A DNA stretch of 64,000 nucleotides from Chlamydiota bacterium (lineage in GTDB: Bacteria > Chlamydiota > Chlamydiia > Chlamydiales > JAAKFR01), in contig JAJFLX010000003.1 of NCBI GenBank assembly GCA_021772465.1, positions 1 through 64,000 on the forward strand. Direction: 5' to 3'. The stretch's first letter is position 1. Each line of letters starts with the position of its first letter. Below the pieces are notes generated by a model. It was not told the origin of the DNA. It saw only the letters and a list, made by a program, of their open reading frames with translations, and made no database searches. Made by a program: the position numbers and the translations under genes. Below are positions 38,188-47,360 of the stretch, in pieces.

Positions 38188-40275
38188 TCATGCAGTCGCT
38201 TTACAGCTTAGTTTAAGTTGGCCCCTCTCGTTGATGTCGAGAACTTTCACGCTGATCGGCTCACCTTGCTTGATGTAGCTGAAGATGTCTTCTACTCGCT
38301 TTTCTGATAGCTCAGAGACGTGACAAAGACCTTCTTTACCAGGCATGATTTCGACAAAGACACCAAAGTTGACAACAGAAGTGACTTTTCCGTGGTAGAT
38401 CTTGCCAATCTCGACTTCGCCAATCAACCCTTCGATGATCTCTTTGGCTCGTTTCATCGAGGCTGTATCTGATGAGGCGATGCTCACCAGCCCGGAATCG
38501 TCGATATCTATTTGGGCACCGGTCTCTTCAACAATGGCGCGAATCTGTTTTCCTCCAGGGCCGATGATCGTCCCAATTTTGCTCGGCTTCACCTGCATCG
38601 TTTCGATACGAGGTGCATAAATCGACATCTCTTTACTCGGCTCGGGGACAACTTCAAGCATCTTATCGAGAATATGTGATCGCCCCTCTCTAGCCTGCTC
38701 AAGCGCATCGCGCATGATGTCTAGGGTGATCCCCTCGACTTTGATATCCATCTGGAAGGCAGTGATACCCTCTTTATCTCCAGTGATCTTGAAGTCCATA
38801 TCCCCAAGAGCATCTTCGACACCGAGAATGTCTGATAATATAGCTGTCTTATCTTTCTCAAGAATCAAACCCATGGCGATGCCCGAGACCGGTCTTTTGA
38901 TAGGAACACCGGCATTCATCATAGCCAGGCACCCCCCACAAACAGATGCCATAGACGAGGAACCGTTCGACTCAGTAATAGTCGATTCAAGACGAATGGT
39001 ATAGGGAAAGGCCTCTTGCGAGGGGAGTGTTGCGCTCAAAGCTCGCTCGGCAAGCTTGCCGTGGCCAATCTCTCGTCTCCCCGCAGGCCCACTTCTTCCT
39101 ACCTCTCCCACTGAGAAGGGAGGGAAAAAATATTGGAGGTAGAAGCGACGTAAACTATCTCCATCGAGGTTTTCATAACGCTGCCCCATGCTCTCACCAC
39201 CTAAGGTGCACACAGCAACTGCTTGAGTCTCTCCACGGGTGAAAAGGCAGCTACCATGTGTGCGAGGAAGAAGGCTCGGCTCGACGTCAATAGCTCTTAT
39301 CTCTTTGAGGCCCCGCCCATCCGAACGCGTTTTTTTCTCAAGGATCATTTTTCGCAAGTATTTGGCTTGGATGCTTTTGAACGCAAGCTTTGCATCTATT
39401 TGGGAAAATTTAGGCTCTTGGTTTTCTGGGAATAGAGCGCTCATAAGCTCCTCTTTTACCTTTCCCATTGCCTCTTCACGCTTCTGTTTTTCCGGAATCT
39501 GAACGGCATGCTCTAACGCTTTCGCTGTTTGGCTTTCAATAAGCTTTGTGAGATCTTCTGGAATTTTTCGAAGCGTTTCACGGTTTTTAGGTTTTCCTAC
39601 AACGCTTCGCCAATCTGCAAGAGCTTTGCAAATCTTTTGAATGGCGTGGTGCCCCGTTTCTATTGCTTCGAGCACTTGAGCTTCAGTTAAAAAGTCGCAG
39701 TAACCTTCGATCATCAAGATGGCGTCTTCAGTTCCCGCAAGTAGAAGATCTAAATCTGAAGCGCTCATCTCCTCGAGGGTGGGATTGAGGATAAACTTTC
39801 CCTCAATTCTCCCGACGCGCACGGCTGCTACCGGCTTGATGAGAGGGATATCAGAAATCGTCAGAGCCGCAGCTGCCGCACAGATTCCAAGAGGATCTGG
39901 CTGGTGGACGCCATCGTAAGACCAGACGTAAGCGAGCAGCTGAACCTCGTTGTAGTACCCTTCCTCAAAGAGGGGACGTAAAGGGCGGTCGATCAAGCGG
40001 GAGACAAGGATTTCTTTCTCAGAGGGGCGTCCCTCCCGTTTAATGAAACCCCCAAGAGTTTTCCCAGCGCTTGAAAATTTTTCTTGGTAATCGACTCTTA
40101 AAGGGAGAAAATCGATCTCCTCTTTTGCCTCATTTGAAGCGCATGCACTGGAAAAAATGAGCGTCTCACCTTGCCGAACAAGGACCGCTCCGTTGGCCTG
40201 TTTTGCGATTTTTCCAGTCTCAAAAGAGATTTCTTTATTTTCAGCAATTTGGACAGTTATAATATTTCGTTTCAT
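38188..40275 (-). CDS. pnp: Polyribonucleotide nucleotidyltransferase
   Basis: VRQGETLIFSSACAS...IGTIIGPGGKQIRAIVEETGAQIDIDDSG; S1 domain VVNFGVFVEIMPGKEGLCHVSE. Confidence 0.98.
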   Translation of the reverse strand: MKRNIITVQIAENKEISFETGKIAKQANGAVLVRQGETLIFSSACASNEAKEEIDFLPLRVDYQEKFSSAGKTLGGFIKREGRPSEKEILVSRLIDRPLRPLFEEGYYNEVQLLAYVWSYDGVHQPDPLGICAAAAALTISDIPLIKPVAAVRVGRIEGKFILNPTLEEMSASDLDLLLAGTEDAILMIEGYCDFLTEAQVLEAIETGHHAIQKICKALADWRSVVGKPKNRETLRKIPEDLTKLIESQTAKALEHAVQIPEKQKREEAMGKVKEELMSALFPENQEPKFSQIDAKLAFKSIQAKYLRKMILEKKTRSDGRGLKEIRAIDVEPSLLPRTHGSCLFTRGETQAVAVCTLGGESMGQRYENLDGDSLRRFYLQYFFPPFSVGEVGRSGPAGRREIGHGKLAERALSATLPSQEAFPYTIRLESTITESNGSSSMASVCGGCLAMMNAGVPIKRPVSGIAMGLILEKDKTAILSDILGVEDALGDMDFKITGDKEGITAFQMDIKVEGITLDIMRDALEQAREGRSHILDKMLEVVPEPSKEMSIYAPRIETMQVKPSKIGTIIGPGGKQIRAIVEETGAQIDIDDSGLVSIASSDTASMKRAKEIIEGLIGEVEIGKIYHGKVTSVVNFGVFVEIMPGKEGLCHVSELSEKRVEDIFSYIKQGEPISVKVLDINERGQLKLSCKATA

Positions 40276-40348
40276 TCGGTCACTCCGTAAGAAAAAAGGA
40301 ATCCAGCAGGCGCTGAATTCCTTAAGGGTAGAAAGGGATTAATAGAAT

Positions 40349-40618
40349 TTATTTTCTAAGTTTCAGTCTTTTAATCAAATTTTTATAGCGCTCTGTGTCA
40401 GTTGAATTGAGGTATTCAAGTAGTTTTCGCCTCTGTCCGACGAGTTTAAGCAGTGCAAGGCGAGAGTTATGGTCTTTGGGAGCCTTCTTTAAGTGGTCAG
40501 TGAGCTCAGCAATGCGTTCAGTTAAAATTGCAATTTGAACATCGGCAGAGCCTGTGTCCTTCTCATGCAGCTGAAATTTCTTCGTGATCTCTTCTTTGGT
40601 GCCTTTGTCGATGGACAT
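40349..40618 (-). CDS. rpsO: Ribosomal protein uS15
   Basis: [56 protein letters not shown]. Confidence 0.97.
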   Translation of the reverse strand: MSIDKGTKEEITKKFQLHEKDTGSADVQIAILTERIAELTDHLKKAPKDHNSRLALLKLVGQRRKLLEYLNSTDTERYKNLIKRLKLRK

Positions 40619-40686
40619 CGAGATTCTCCTTCATATTTTACTTTATCGGTCTTCCATTGTAACCCAGATCTCGATATTGTACAACA

Positions 40687-40902
40687 TCAGACTTTGGTTT
40701 CTAGGATCACTTCTACAAAGTCGCGATGCACTCCAGTTGGATCTTTTCTCAAGATCACTTGGAAGGGTGTAGAGATCTTCTTGGCATGTTTCGCACGCAT
40801 TAAATCATCGTATATTTTTTCTTTCAAAGCCAGAGAGGGGGAGTCCTCCCGGTATTTCTCAAGAATTTTTTCGATTTGCTCGTGATCTTTTTCTGGATTC
40901 AT
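40687..40902 (-). CDS. Small conserved hypothetical protein
   Basis: MNPEKDHEQIEKILEKYREDSPSLALKEKIYDDLMRAKHAKKISTPFQVILRKDPTGVHRDFVEVILETKV; ATG at 40902 avoids overlap with tadA. Confidence 0.6.
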   Translation of the reverse strand: MNPEKDHEQIEKILEKYREDSPSLALKEKIYDDLMRAKHAKKISTPFQVILRKDPTGVHRDFVEVILETKV

Positions 40903-40920
40903 ACAGATGCGCATTCTATC

Positions 40921-41379
40921 ATGACTAACCTTATGGATGAAACGTTTATGCGAGAGGCGTTGAAAGAGGCAAAGAGAGCCTTTCAAAGAGAAGAGGTTCC
41001 CGTGGGTGCAGTCTTAGTGCATGAGGGCAAAGTGATCGCAAAAGGGCATAATCAAGTTGAGATGCTCAAAGATGCAACAGCTCATGCTGAGATGATCTGC
41101 ATGGGTGCTGGAGCGCAAGCATTGAACAACTGGCGACTGATTGACACTACGCTTTACTGCACATTAGAACCTTGCGCGATGTGCGCTGGGGCGCTTCTAC
41201 TTTCTCGCGTGAAGCGCGTCGTATGGGGAGCGCCAGATCTTCGACACGGCGCAGGAGGGAGTTGGGTAGATCTATTTAGTATCCAACACCCGACGCACAA
41301 GCTAGAGGTCACCTCAAGAGTTCTTGAGCAAGAGTGTGGAGCGCTCATGCAAGCATTTTTTCGTCAGAGGCGTGTGTGA
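40921..41379 (+). CDS. tadA: tRNA-specific adenosine deaminase
   Basis: ATAHAEMICM; TLYCTLEPCAMCAGALLLSRVKRVVWGA. Confidence 0.95.
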   Translation: MTNLMDETFMREALKEAKRAFQREEVPVGAVLVHEGKVIAKGHNQVEMLKDATAHAEMICMGAGAQALNNWRLIDTTLYCTLEPCAMCAGALLLSRVKRVVWGAPDLRHGAGGSWVDLFSIQHPTHKLEVTSRVLEQECGALMQAFFRQRRV

Positions 41380-41606
41380 AAAAAAAGGAGATTGAAAGGC
41401 TTTTAGAGCAGCTCGCTCAAGCGCAGCGGGAGAAAGTGCTCAAGTGTGGTCAGCAGTTCATTCCCCGGCTTACAAGCGATGACGTGTTGCAACCCAACGA
41501 CTATCCTGAGCTCGAGTTTAATCCCCCTTTTCGCTACGAGGAGGGAGTCCTCGAAGGGATCTTGACAGCACGCGCGGCACTTTTCGCATATCTTGCTAAA
41601 GAATAA
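41376..41606 (+). CDS. Small hypothetical protein
   Basis: GTG start overlapping tadA stop; KKKEIERLLEQLAQAQREKVLKCGQQFIPRLTSDDVLQPNDYPELEFNPPFRYEEGVLEGI. Confidence 0.6.
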   Translation: MKKKEIERLLEQLAQAQREKVLKCGQQFIPRLTSDDVLQPNDYPELEFNPPFRYEEGVLEGILTARAALFAYLAKE

Positions 41607-41612
41607 CTGATT

Positions 41613-42455
41613 TCATTTCTTTTTTTTTGTAGCAGAGATTTTCTCCATCCTATTGCGCTCTCGGCGCGTGAGCGACTCTTTTCCCAGGCGGGTGATCTTG
41701 TCGAGCATCCGATCCATAAAAGCTTCGTCACTTTCTTGAAAAACTGTGATGTCGATGATATTGCTCTCTTTTTTACCTCTTTTCCTTTTGGGAAATTCTA
41801 AGTTGAGAGGAAAAGGGTCGGGGAGTTTCCAAACAATGCGCCCGAAGATATAGGCTCCTACGATAGCCATTAGGTCGGCAAAGAAAGGAATATAGAGTCC
41901 ATAAGAAAGGTGAGTGACGAGAGCAAATCCGAGAAGTAGAGCGGCAAGCCACTTCACTTTGATTCGGATAAAGAAAAGGAAGTAGATCTGGAGCTCAGCG
42001 TTGAGCATCACCCAGATCGTGATCAATGCATAAACAGCCGGCGAGCTGCCAATGACTACAGAAGCGCTTCCAAACGACAAAATCAAAGCAGCAGATAAAA
42101 GTCCCACGACGATAGCAGTACCGAGGTAGAAGAGAAGGAAAAGGCGGCTTCCAAAGCGGGCATCGATCTCCGAGCCTGCAAACCAGAGAAGCAACATCTG
42201 AAAGGTGAGTGTGATGAAAAGAGAGAGTGTAATCCCCACCCCAGTTGTTTGCAGGAAAAAGTAGGTGAAAGGTTGCCAAAACCAACCGCGAGCTAGCCCC
42301 GAATAAGAGAGGGGAAGCCACTGCGCCGGGCCAGACATATGGAAGGTGTGATTGAAAAGGTAGGTTAAGACAGGAGAGAGTAGAGAGACAACCACCGTTG
42401 CCCAGATCAATGTTTTCACACTTTGAGGTGTGTGCGATGGACCGATTCCTTGCAT
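41613..42455 (-). CDS. Rhomboid-family membrane protein
   Basis: LLLWFAGSEIDARFGSRLFLLFYLGTAIVVGLLSAAL...VIGSSPAVYALITIWV; C-terminal basic tail. Confidence 0.8.
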   Translation of the reverse strand: MQGIGPSHTPQSVKTLIWATVVVSLLSPVLTYLFNHTFHMSGPAQWLPLSYSGLARGWFWQPFTYFFLQTTGVGITLSLFITLTFQMLLLWFAGSEIDARFGSRLFLLFYLGTAIVVGLLSAALILSFGSASVVIGSSPAVYALITIWVMLNAELQIYFLFFIRIKVKWLAALLLGFALVTHLSYGLYIPFFADLMAIVGAYIFGRIVWKLPDPFPLNLEFPKRKRGKKESNIIDITVFQESDEAFMDRMLDKITRLGKESLTRRERNRMEKISATKKKK

Positions 42456-42486
42456 TATCTCTTCTAGCTCCCTTATAGTTTCGACT

Positions 42487-43878
42487 ATGTTCTCACTCTA
42501 CAATCAGTCGCTCGCGCTCCTCTCTGATCTTTATGAGCTTACCATGGCAAGCGCTTACTGGAAAAGTCAAATGGCAGAAGATGAAGCCGTTTTTCACCTT
42601 TTTTTTCGAAAAAAACCGTTTGAAGGGAGTTATGCTATCGCTGCTGGCTTAGAGAGTGTGATCGCCTACTTGCAAAATTTTCGTTTTGATTTGTCAGATC
42701 TCGACTATCTCGCTACTTTGAAAGGGAGTGAAGAGGTCCCCCTCTTTGAAGAGCCCTTTTTGCGCTATCTTGAGCAGTTGCGTTTTACCTGCGATGTCGA
42801 CGCTGTGAGGGAAGGGGAAGTCGTATTTCCCTACGAGCCTCTAGTCCGGGTGAAGGGGCCGATTCTTGAAGCGCAGCTGATTGAGTCAGCACTTTTAACG
42901 CTTGTCAACTACCCCACTTTGATAGCTACCAAAGCAGCGAGGATCTGCTCAGCAGCGGGCGAAGATCAAGTGCTTGAGTTTGGACTTCGGCGAGCTCCTG
43001 GAATTGATGGAGCGATGAGCGCGACGCGCGCCTCCTATATTGGGGGGTGTCATGCTACCTCAAATACGCTTGCAGGAAAGTTGTTAAAAATTCCAGTCGC
43101 GGGCACACACGCCCACAGCTGGGTTATGGCATTTGAGACAGAGCAGGAGGCTTTTGAAACCTACGCGCGGGCGATGCCTCACAATTCTCTCTTCCTTGTC
43201 GACACTTATGATTCAATTCAAGGGGTCAAGCGAGCCATTGAGGTAGGAAAAACGCTGAGAAGTCAGAATCGCCCTTTCCTTGGAATTCGCCTCGACTCAG
43301 GCGATATCGCGCAGCTCAGTCAGAAGGCGCGCCTCTTGCTTGATGAAGCTGGGTTTCACCAGGCCAAAATCGTAGCTAGTAATGAGCTCAACGAGACGCT
43401 CATCGCTGAGTTGAAAAAAAAGGGGGCGCAAGTGGCTGTTTGGGGAGTGGGGACCCATCTTGTGACAGGTCAAACCCAGGCCGCACTCGACGGGGTGTAC
43501 AAAATCTCCGCTATCAAAAGAAGAGGGGCCTCAAGTTGGAGCGACTGCCTGAAACTCTCAGAGCAGCAGAAAAAAGTCTCAGACCCAGGGATCCTTCAGG
43601 TGAGACGCTCAATTGGAAAAGGTGGGGAGTTTACAAAAGATCTTATCTATGATGAGCGCAACACCCTCTCACTTCCTGAAGGGAGAGATCTTCTTCTCCC
43701 CATTTTTCGCGCAGGGAGCGCAGTCTATACCTCGCCCTCTTTAGACGAGATGCGCTCTTATGCTGCTAAACAACTTCAATCCTTTCGAGGCAGTGAGATG
43801 CCCTACCCCGTTGAAATGGAGGCCACGCTTGAGAAAAACAAGCAAGCGCTGATTGAGGTGGCCAGGTGTAATAGATGA
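42487..43878 (+). CDS. pncB: Nicotinate phosphoribosyltransferase
   Basis: LLSDLYELTMASAYW; FGLRRAPGIDGAMSATRASYIGGCHATSNTLAGK; GTHAHSWVM; IRLDSGDIAQLS. Confidence 0.94.
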   Translation: MFSLYNQSLALLSDLYELTMASAYWKSQMAEDEAVFHLFFRKKPFEGSYAIAAGLESVIAYLQNFRFDLSDLDYLATLKGSEEVPLFEEPFLRYLEQLRFTCDVDAVREGEVVFPYEPLVRVKGPILEAQLIESALLTLVNYPTLIATKAARICSAAGEDQVLEFGLRRAPGIDGAMSATRASYIGGCHATSNTLAGKLLKIPVAGTHAHSWVMAFETEQEAFETYARAMPHNSLFLVDTYDSIQGVKRAIEVGKTLRSQNRPFLGIRLDSGDIAQLSQKARLLLDEAGFHQAKIVASNELNETLIAELKKKGAQVAVWGVGTHLVTGQTQAALDGVYKISAIKRRGASSWSDCLKLSEQQKKVSDPGILQVRRSIGKGGEFTKDLIYDERNTLSLPEGRDLLLPIFRAGSAVYTSPSLDEMRSYAAKQLQSFRGSEMPYPVEMEATLEKNKQALIEVARCNR

Positions 43879-44405
43879 AAGCACTTTTGATCGTCGATCT
43901 ACAAAATGATTTTCTTCCAGGGGGGGCTCTTCCTGTGCCAGGAGGAGATGAGATCATCGAGGTGATCAATCACCTCCAACCCCACTTTGATTATGTGATT
44001 GCAAGCAAAGATTGGCACCCGAAAGAGCACTCAAGTTTTGATGTTTGGCCCGAGCACTGCGTGCAAAAAAGCAGGGGCTCAGACTTCCCTTCGACGCTCA
44101 ACAAAGAGCGCATCGACTCCATTTTTTTCAAAGGGGTGGAAAGAAATTTGGCAGGATATAGCGCTTTTGAAGAGACAGGACTGGATCTCTATCTCAAGCA
44201 AAAAGAGATTGATGAGCTCACCGTTGTAGGGCTTGCAACCGACTACTGCGTTCTTCAAACTGTTCTCGATGCATGCAGGTTAGGTTATAGAGTTGAGGTT
44301 CATACGTCGGGGTGTCGAGCGCTCGGCGATCCTCAAGCAGCGTTCCATTTGATGGAACGTGCGGGGGCTCACATCACATGGCAAGCAATCAATTCAGGTG
44401 ATTAG
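43875..44405 (+). CDS. pncA: Nicotinamidase
   Basis: LLIVDLQNDFLPGGALPVPGGDEII; ASKDWHPKEHSSF; VVGLATDYCVLQTVLDA. Confidence 0.94.
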   Translation: MKALLIVDLQNDFLPGGALPVPGGDEIIEVINHLQPHFDYVIASKDWHPKEHSSFDVWPEHCVQKSRGSDFPSTLNKERIDSIFFKGVERNLAGYSAFEETGLDLYLKQKEIDELTVVGLATDYCVLQTVLDACRLGYRVEVHTSGCRALGDPQAAFHLMERAGAHITWQAINSGD

Positions 44406-44962
44406 TTTCTCGGAGGGTTTGTCAGTAGCGCATTGTAGGTGAGTGATTGGATCGCTGAGATGAGCTTCGAAGCCTGAGAGATCTGCTGCGTTGCGGTTTG
44501 GGCTAGGACACTAAGCTCTGTGCTTTTCACCTGAAAATTCTGTTGGTCGTCTTGAAGTTCTTGGGTGATCGTGGTGCGCACAGCGCCAATTTTCTCGTCA
44601 GCAGTTTGCGCCTCTTGAACTTTTGCCATATTCATCGGAGAGTATTTGGGGGGAGGAGGTGATCCAAACCAAATATTGTGCCATATCTCACTGGCAAGAC
44701 TTCCGGCATGGGTGGGTAGGTCCTTGTTTGGAGTTAAGTTGGGTACTGAGTTCCACTTCAACTGAGCAGCCTCGTCATTGAGTAGTTGCTCCGCATGAGC
44801 TTGTCCCTCCTCTTGCTTCGCTTTAATCTCTGCAGTATGAGTGGTTGTCGAAACGGTTGCAACAAGAAGCAGGTAAACCACTTCCATTAAGTTCGCTCCA
44901 TTTTTTTGAAGATGGATGCTGTCGCTCGCATTCTGCGTAGAATTGATTGTAGAAATATTCAT
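44402..44962 (-). CDS. Small paralog family member 1, candidate secreted protein
   Basis: Q/N-rich N-terminus, single hydrophobic stretch LMEVVYLLLVATVSTTTHTAEIKAKQ, helical C-terminus ISQASKLISAIQSLT. Confidence 0.65.
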   Translation of the reverse strand: MNISTINSTQNASDSIHLQKNGANLMEVVYLLLVATVSTTTHTAEIKAKQEEGQAHAEQLLNDEAAQLKWNSVPNLTPNKDLPTHAGSLASEIWHNIWFGSPPPPKYSPMNMAKVQEAQTADEKIGAVRTTITQELQDDQQNFQVKSTELSVLAQTATQQISQASKLISAIQSLTYNALLTNPPRN

Positions 44963-44965
44963 ATA

Positions 44966-45571
44966 TTATACCCTCGAAATTTGTTGGGTTAACTGCGCCA
45001 GAACGTTCATCAGATAGGATGCTTGTTGTATCGTCTGTACACCGGTATTTAAGAGAGTGCTTAAACCCGTTGCATCGATCTGACCTGTTTGCGCATATTC
45101 GTTTACCTGCTGCTGAAAATAGCTTTGTATACCAGAGACTTTTACGTTGTTAATCTGATACTTTTGGAGCATATCAGCTGCATAAAATGTTACCTTCTTG
45201 CCGTTTACCATCTGATGCGTGCGCAATTTGGTTTTAAAGCTAATCGTTACCCTCGGTTTGTGGAAGCCCCAATCAGAATGGACGTTTTTCACTTCGACGC
45301 GAGTAAAAAGGAGGCTATTGCTGATCGTCTTGAACTTGACTTGCGACTCTGATTTGATCAACTTGTCTTGCTCATCGGCATTGGCTTGAAGCTGCTTGGC
45401 ATCAATTTGAGCCGTGTCGCGGTTGATCAGAACCGACTTATAGATGCAAAGGTAAGCGATCAAAAGCGGATCTATATCGCTTCTCTTTTGAGCGGTGGGT
45501 TGCTTGGCGGGCGACGTAGCCTCTAACTCCGCAAGCCACATATCTTTATTTTGATTTACACTATTTTGCAT
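44966..45571 (-). CDS. Small paralog family member 2, candidate secreted protein
   Basis: PLLIAYLCIYKSVLINRDTAQIDAKQLQANADEQDKL ... TIQQASYLMNVLAQLTQQI. Confidence 0.65.
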   Translation of the reverse strand: MQNSVNQNKDMWLAELEATSPAKQPTAQKRSDIDPLLIAYLCIYKSVLINRDTAQIDAKQLQANADEQDKLIKSESQVKFKTISNSLLFTRVEVKNVHSDWGFHKPRVTISFKTKLRTHQMVNGKKVTFYAADMLQKYQINNVKVSGIQSYFQQQVNEYAQTGQIDATGLSTLLNTGVQTIQQASYLMNVLAQLTQQISRV

Positions 45572-45588
45572 AGTAACCTTTTTTATTA

Positions 45589-46080
45589 TTAACTTGATGA
45601 ACCAGGAGATAACTTATTAATCGCCTGAGATATACTCAGAATATCATGCAACAGCGCTCCATCCAAAGTGGTATCTTGTTCAGTACCGTTTACATTGACC
45701 GAGGTCTGCGTCGCTAGAACCTGAGCATTCTGTCTAAGAGAGATCAGGTAGTTTTGCGTGTTCGCACGCTGCGCAGCATACTGCTGGTTCTTTGCTTGGA
45801 CTTGGTCAATCGTGTTTGTTTTCGCATTAGAAGGAAGCAGAGAAAAGTGGATGTTTTCGTCCTGAGCGTTCAGCGCATTCTGCGCAGAGGCGTTTACGTC
45901 CAAAGCCTTAGCCTGCTGCCACACCGTTTGCTGCTTCACGTTCATGGCCTGAAGGACCAGAAGAAAGACCACTGCAATCAGGTTTTTATTGGTCAGATGG
46001 ATATTTCCAATCCCCTGGTTGGCAGCTTGCTCAACTTGCTGGCTTGGAGGACTTTTAGAAATTGACATAACTAACTCCAT
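45589..46080 (-). CDS. Small paralog family member 3, candidate secreted protein
   Basis: LIAVVFLLVLQAMNVKQQTVWQQAKALDVNASAQNAL ... HDILSISQAINKL. Confidence 0.65.
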   Translation of the reverse strand: MELVMSISKSPPSQQVEQAANQGIGNIHLTNKNLIAVVFLLVLQAMNVKQQTVWQQAKALDVNASAQNALNAQDENIHFSLLPSNAKTNTIDQVQAKNQQYAAQRANTQNYLISLRQNAQVLATQTSVNVNGTEQDTTLDGALLHDILSISQAINKLSPGSSS

Positions 46081-46160
46081 TCTAAATTAATATGACACTA
46101 TTATATCAAATGTTTTATTTAGAATCAATTGGTTTTGTTAATTATTCTTAATAACCTTAA

Positions 46161-47360
46161 TCAATTCTTTTGAAAAGGATAAATGGAGCCCAGGGCTAAG
46201 ATCTCAGTGAGCTCATCAAGGGCCTCATGCGCTTCAAAGAGGAGATGAGGATCTTTTAGATCGCTTAATACGATGTGGTCTCTATAGTGCGCTTCAATCC
46301 ACGATTTTAAGGCATTATAGAGTGGGGGCGTGAGGAAAAGTGATTGAGGGAGGGCTTGGATCTCTTCATCGGTGAGTAGCAGGGGAAGCCTGAGACAAGC
46401 AGGCCCCCCTCCATTGCGCATACTTTCATCCAAGTCGACATATTCGATAGGCATAGGGAGCCAATCAAGAGAGAGCGTTTGACACTCCCTGGGGGCCAAA
46501 AGAACGTACTCATCACCTGGGAGTTTTAGGAGCTGAGAGTTAAAGAAATAGGTTGCGAGGGCTTTTTTTAAAGGGAGCACCTCCTCGGTTACCTTATACC
46601 CTGGGAGATCGAGGTCTTGGAAAGCCTTTTCATGGTAGAAAAAATGCTCCCCAGCTGCAAAGGCTATAAGATCAGAGTGAAAGACCCCTTTTTCGATAAG
46701 ATCAGGGTTTTGGCGTACAAAATGCGTTTTTTGGGTATCGAGTAGGTGGTTGCGGGCAATAGCTTGTGAAGCTTCGAGGGCTTGACGTGAAAAAAAGCTC
46801 GGCTCAAAAATCGAGTGGCCGTAAAAAAAGAGGTGGTGGCCCTTGACCCTAAGGTGGTTTGCAGCCCCCTCATCACCAAAATTGCCTCCAAAAAAGAGGG
46901 GGGGATGAAGGACAAAGTGCTCTGAATTGGAGAAGATCTGCTTGAAGAGGGAGAAAGTCTCTTCCGACTCGAGGCTGCGGTGGAAGTGCGTGAGAAGGTT
47001 GGCAACAGAGAGGTGCACGCGCCCATCAGAACTATCGCATGAGGGGGTGGCGAGCGCGCTATTCGCCCGCCACATCGGGGAGGCTGAGCTCACAGCGAAG
47101 AAGAGGTCGTCAGGGACCTCTTCAGGGGTGTGGAAGCCGAGGGCTTGGAGGTGAGAGTAAGAGGGGCGATCGTGAGGAGGAAGCACGGCCTGGACGCCCC
47201 CGAGCTCCATCACGCGCTTCATTTTTTCGAGCCCCTGGAGCGCAGCACCCTTCGGATTCGAAGGCATGCCGGCATGAGAGATCGAGGCTCGATTTCCCGG
47301 AGAGTGCCCTCCAAAATGGTGCGTAGGTCCTACGATCCCGTCAAAATAGATCTCCCTCAC
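46161..47360 (-). CDS. astB: N-succinylarginine dihydrolase
   Basis: DGIVGPTHHFGGHSPGNRAS...SNPKGAALQGLEKMKRVMELGGVQAVLPPHDRPS...SMRNGGGPACLRL. Confidence 0.93.
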   Translation of the reverse strand: MREIYFDGIVGPTHHFGGHSPGNRASISHAGMPSNPKGAALQGLEKMKRVMELGGVQAVLPPHDRPSYSHLQALGFHTPEEVPDDLFFAVSSASPMWRANSALATPSCDSSDGRVHLSVANLLTHFHRSLESEETFSLFKQIFSNSEHFVLHPPLFFGGNFGDEGAANHLRVKGHHLFFYGHSIFEPSFFSRQALEASQAIARNHLLDTQKTHFVRQNPDLIEKGVFHSDLIAFAAGEHFFYHEKAFQDLDLPGYKVTEEVLPLKKALATYFFNSQLLKLPGDEYVLLAPRECQTLSLDWLPMPIEYVDLDESMRNGGGPACLRLPLLLTDEEIQALPQSLFLTPPLYNALKSWIEAHYRDHIVLSDLKDPHLLFEAHEALDELTEILALGSIYPFQKN

